Origin: an uncultured Rikenellaceae bacterium
GTDB taxonomy: Bacteria; Bacteroidota; Bacteroidia; Bacteroidales; UBA932
Assembly: GCA_937906485.1 (NCBI GenBank)
Contig: CALCYB010000146.1
Coordinates: 1-23,565 of the forward strand
Direction: 5' to 3'
DNA: 23,565 bases
Shown here piece by piece: positions 23,512 to 23,565 of this stretch. How positions within the stretch are numbered: position 1 is the first letter of the stretch; every line of letters starts with the position of its first letter. The notes under the pieces were generated by a model. The model saw only the letters and a list, made by a program, of their open reading frames with translations. It had not been told where the DNA came from and made no database searches. A program made the position numbers and the translations under genes.

Positions 23512-23565
23512 AGCGGAAGACGAGGTTCGAACCCGCGACCCTCAGCTTGGAAGGCTGATGCTCTA
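23512..23565 (-). tRNA. tRNA-Gly (anticodon TCC), 5' part outside window
   Basis: The 3' 54 bases are present: the end of the D arm, the anticodon arm TCAGC-CTTCCAA-GCTGA, the T arm GCGGG-TTCGAAC-CTCGT (two G-T pairs), the acceptor 3' strand CTTCCGC and discriminator U. The missing acceptor strand is predicted to be GCGGAAG. It is 7 bases upstream of tRNA-Thr in the same transcript direction. Confidence 0.92.

Noticed and set aside
1..23565. CRISPR arrays, insertion sequences, att sites, phage or toxin-antitoxin genes
   Set aside because: No repeated spacer pattern, transposase, integrase or terminal inverted repeats were seen; the sequence is accounted for by the listed genes.

Overview
This window looks like a chromosomal segment of a Bacteroidota bacterium, most likely from the order Bacteroidales. 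The reasons are a SusC/SusD pair, several lipoproteins, AT-rich leaders without clear Shine-Dalgarno sequences, exact copies of the Bacteroides-type -7 promoter box TAnnTTTG, and RpoB, RpoC, EF-Tu and NusG proteins typical of that phylum. I cannot name the species.

Left part (1-3756, plus strand): the 3' nine-tenths of a glutamate dehydrogenase gene closed by a strong terminator. A close-packed trio follows: a gamma-carbonic-anhydrase-like hexapeptide protein, a thioredoxin-fold lipoprotein of the TlpA/ResA type, and glutamate racemase (murI), which makes D-glutamate for peptidoglycan.

Middle part (3782-10804): a nutrient-uptake cassette of a SusC-like TonB-dependent porin, a SusD-like surface lipoprotein and a third, unrecognised lipoprotein. 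The three genes are 10-11 bases apart and end in a perfect 12-bp terminator. No glycosidase, sulfatase, peptidase, sigma/anti-sigma pair or hybrid sensor is nearby, so the substrate cannot be inferred. Two homologous exported proteins of unknown function flank the cassette, one divergent from susC and one downstream. With the start chosen here both are 234 residues, and each has only two cysteines, at matching positions. This is the least explained part of the window.

Right part (10837-23565, minus strand): the conserved transcription/translation supercluster. In transcription order it holds tRNA-Gly (cut by the window end), tRNA-Thr, tuf, tRNA-Trp, secE, nusG, rplK, rplA, rplJ, rplL, rpoB and rpoC. 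A bidirectional terminator separates it from the convergent plus-strand gene. Notable features are a terminator-like hairpin whose U-tract touches the first base of tRNA-Trp, an 11-bp hairpin with a U-tract between rplL and rpoB, and very short gaps before rplK and rplJ that leave no intergenic room for the usual L1 and L10 autoregulatory leaders.

Most of the window is housekeeping sequence. I see no CRISPR array, insertion sequence, integrase, phage gene, toxin-antitoxin pair or recognisable defence system. No stretch over 300 bases lacks a gene; the longest gap, 4487-4694, holds two divergent promoter candidates.
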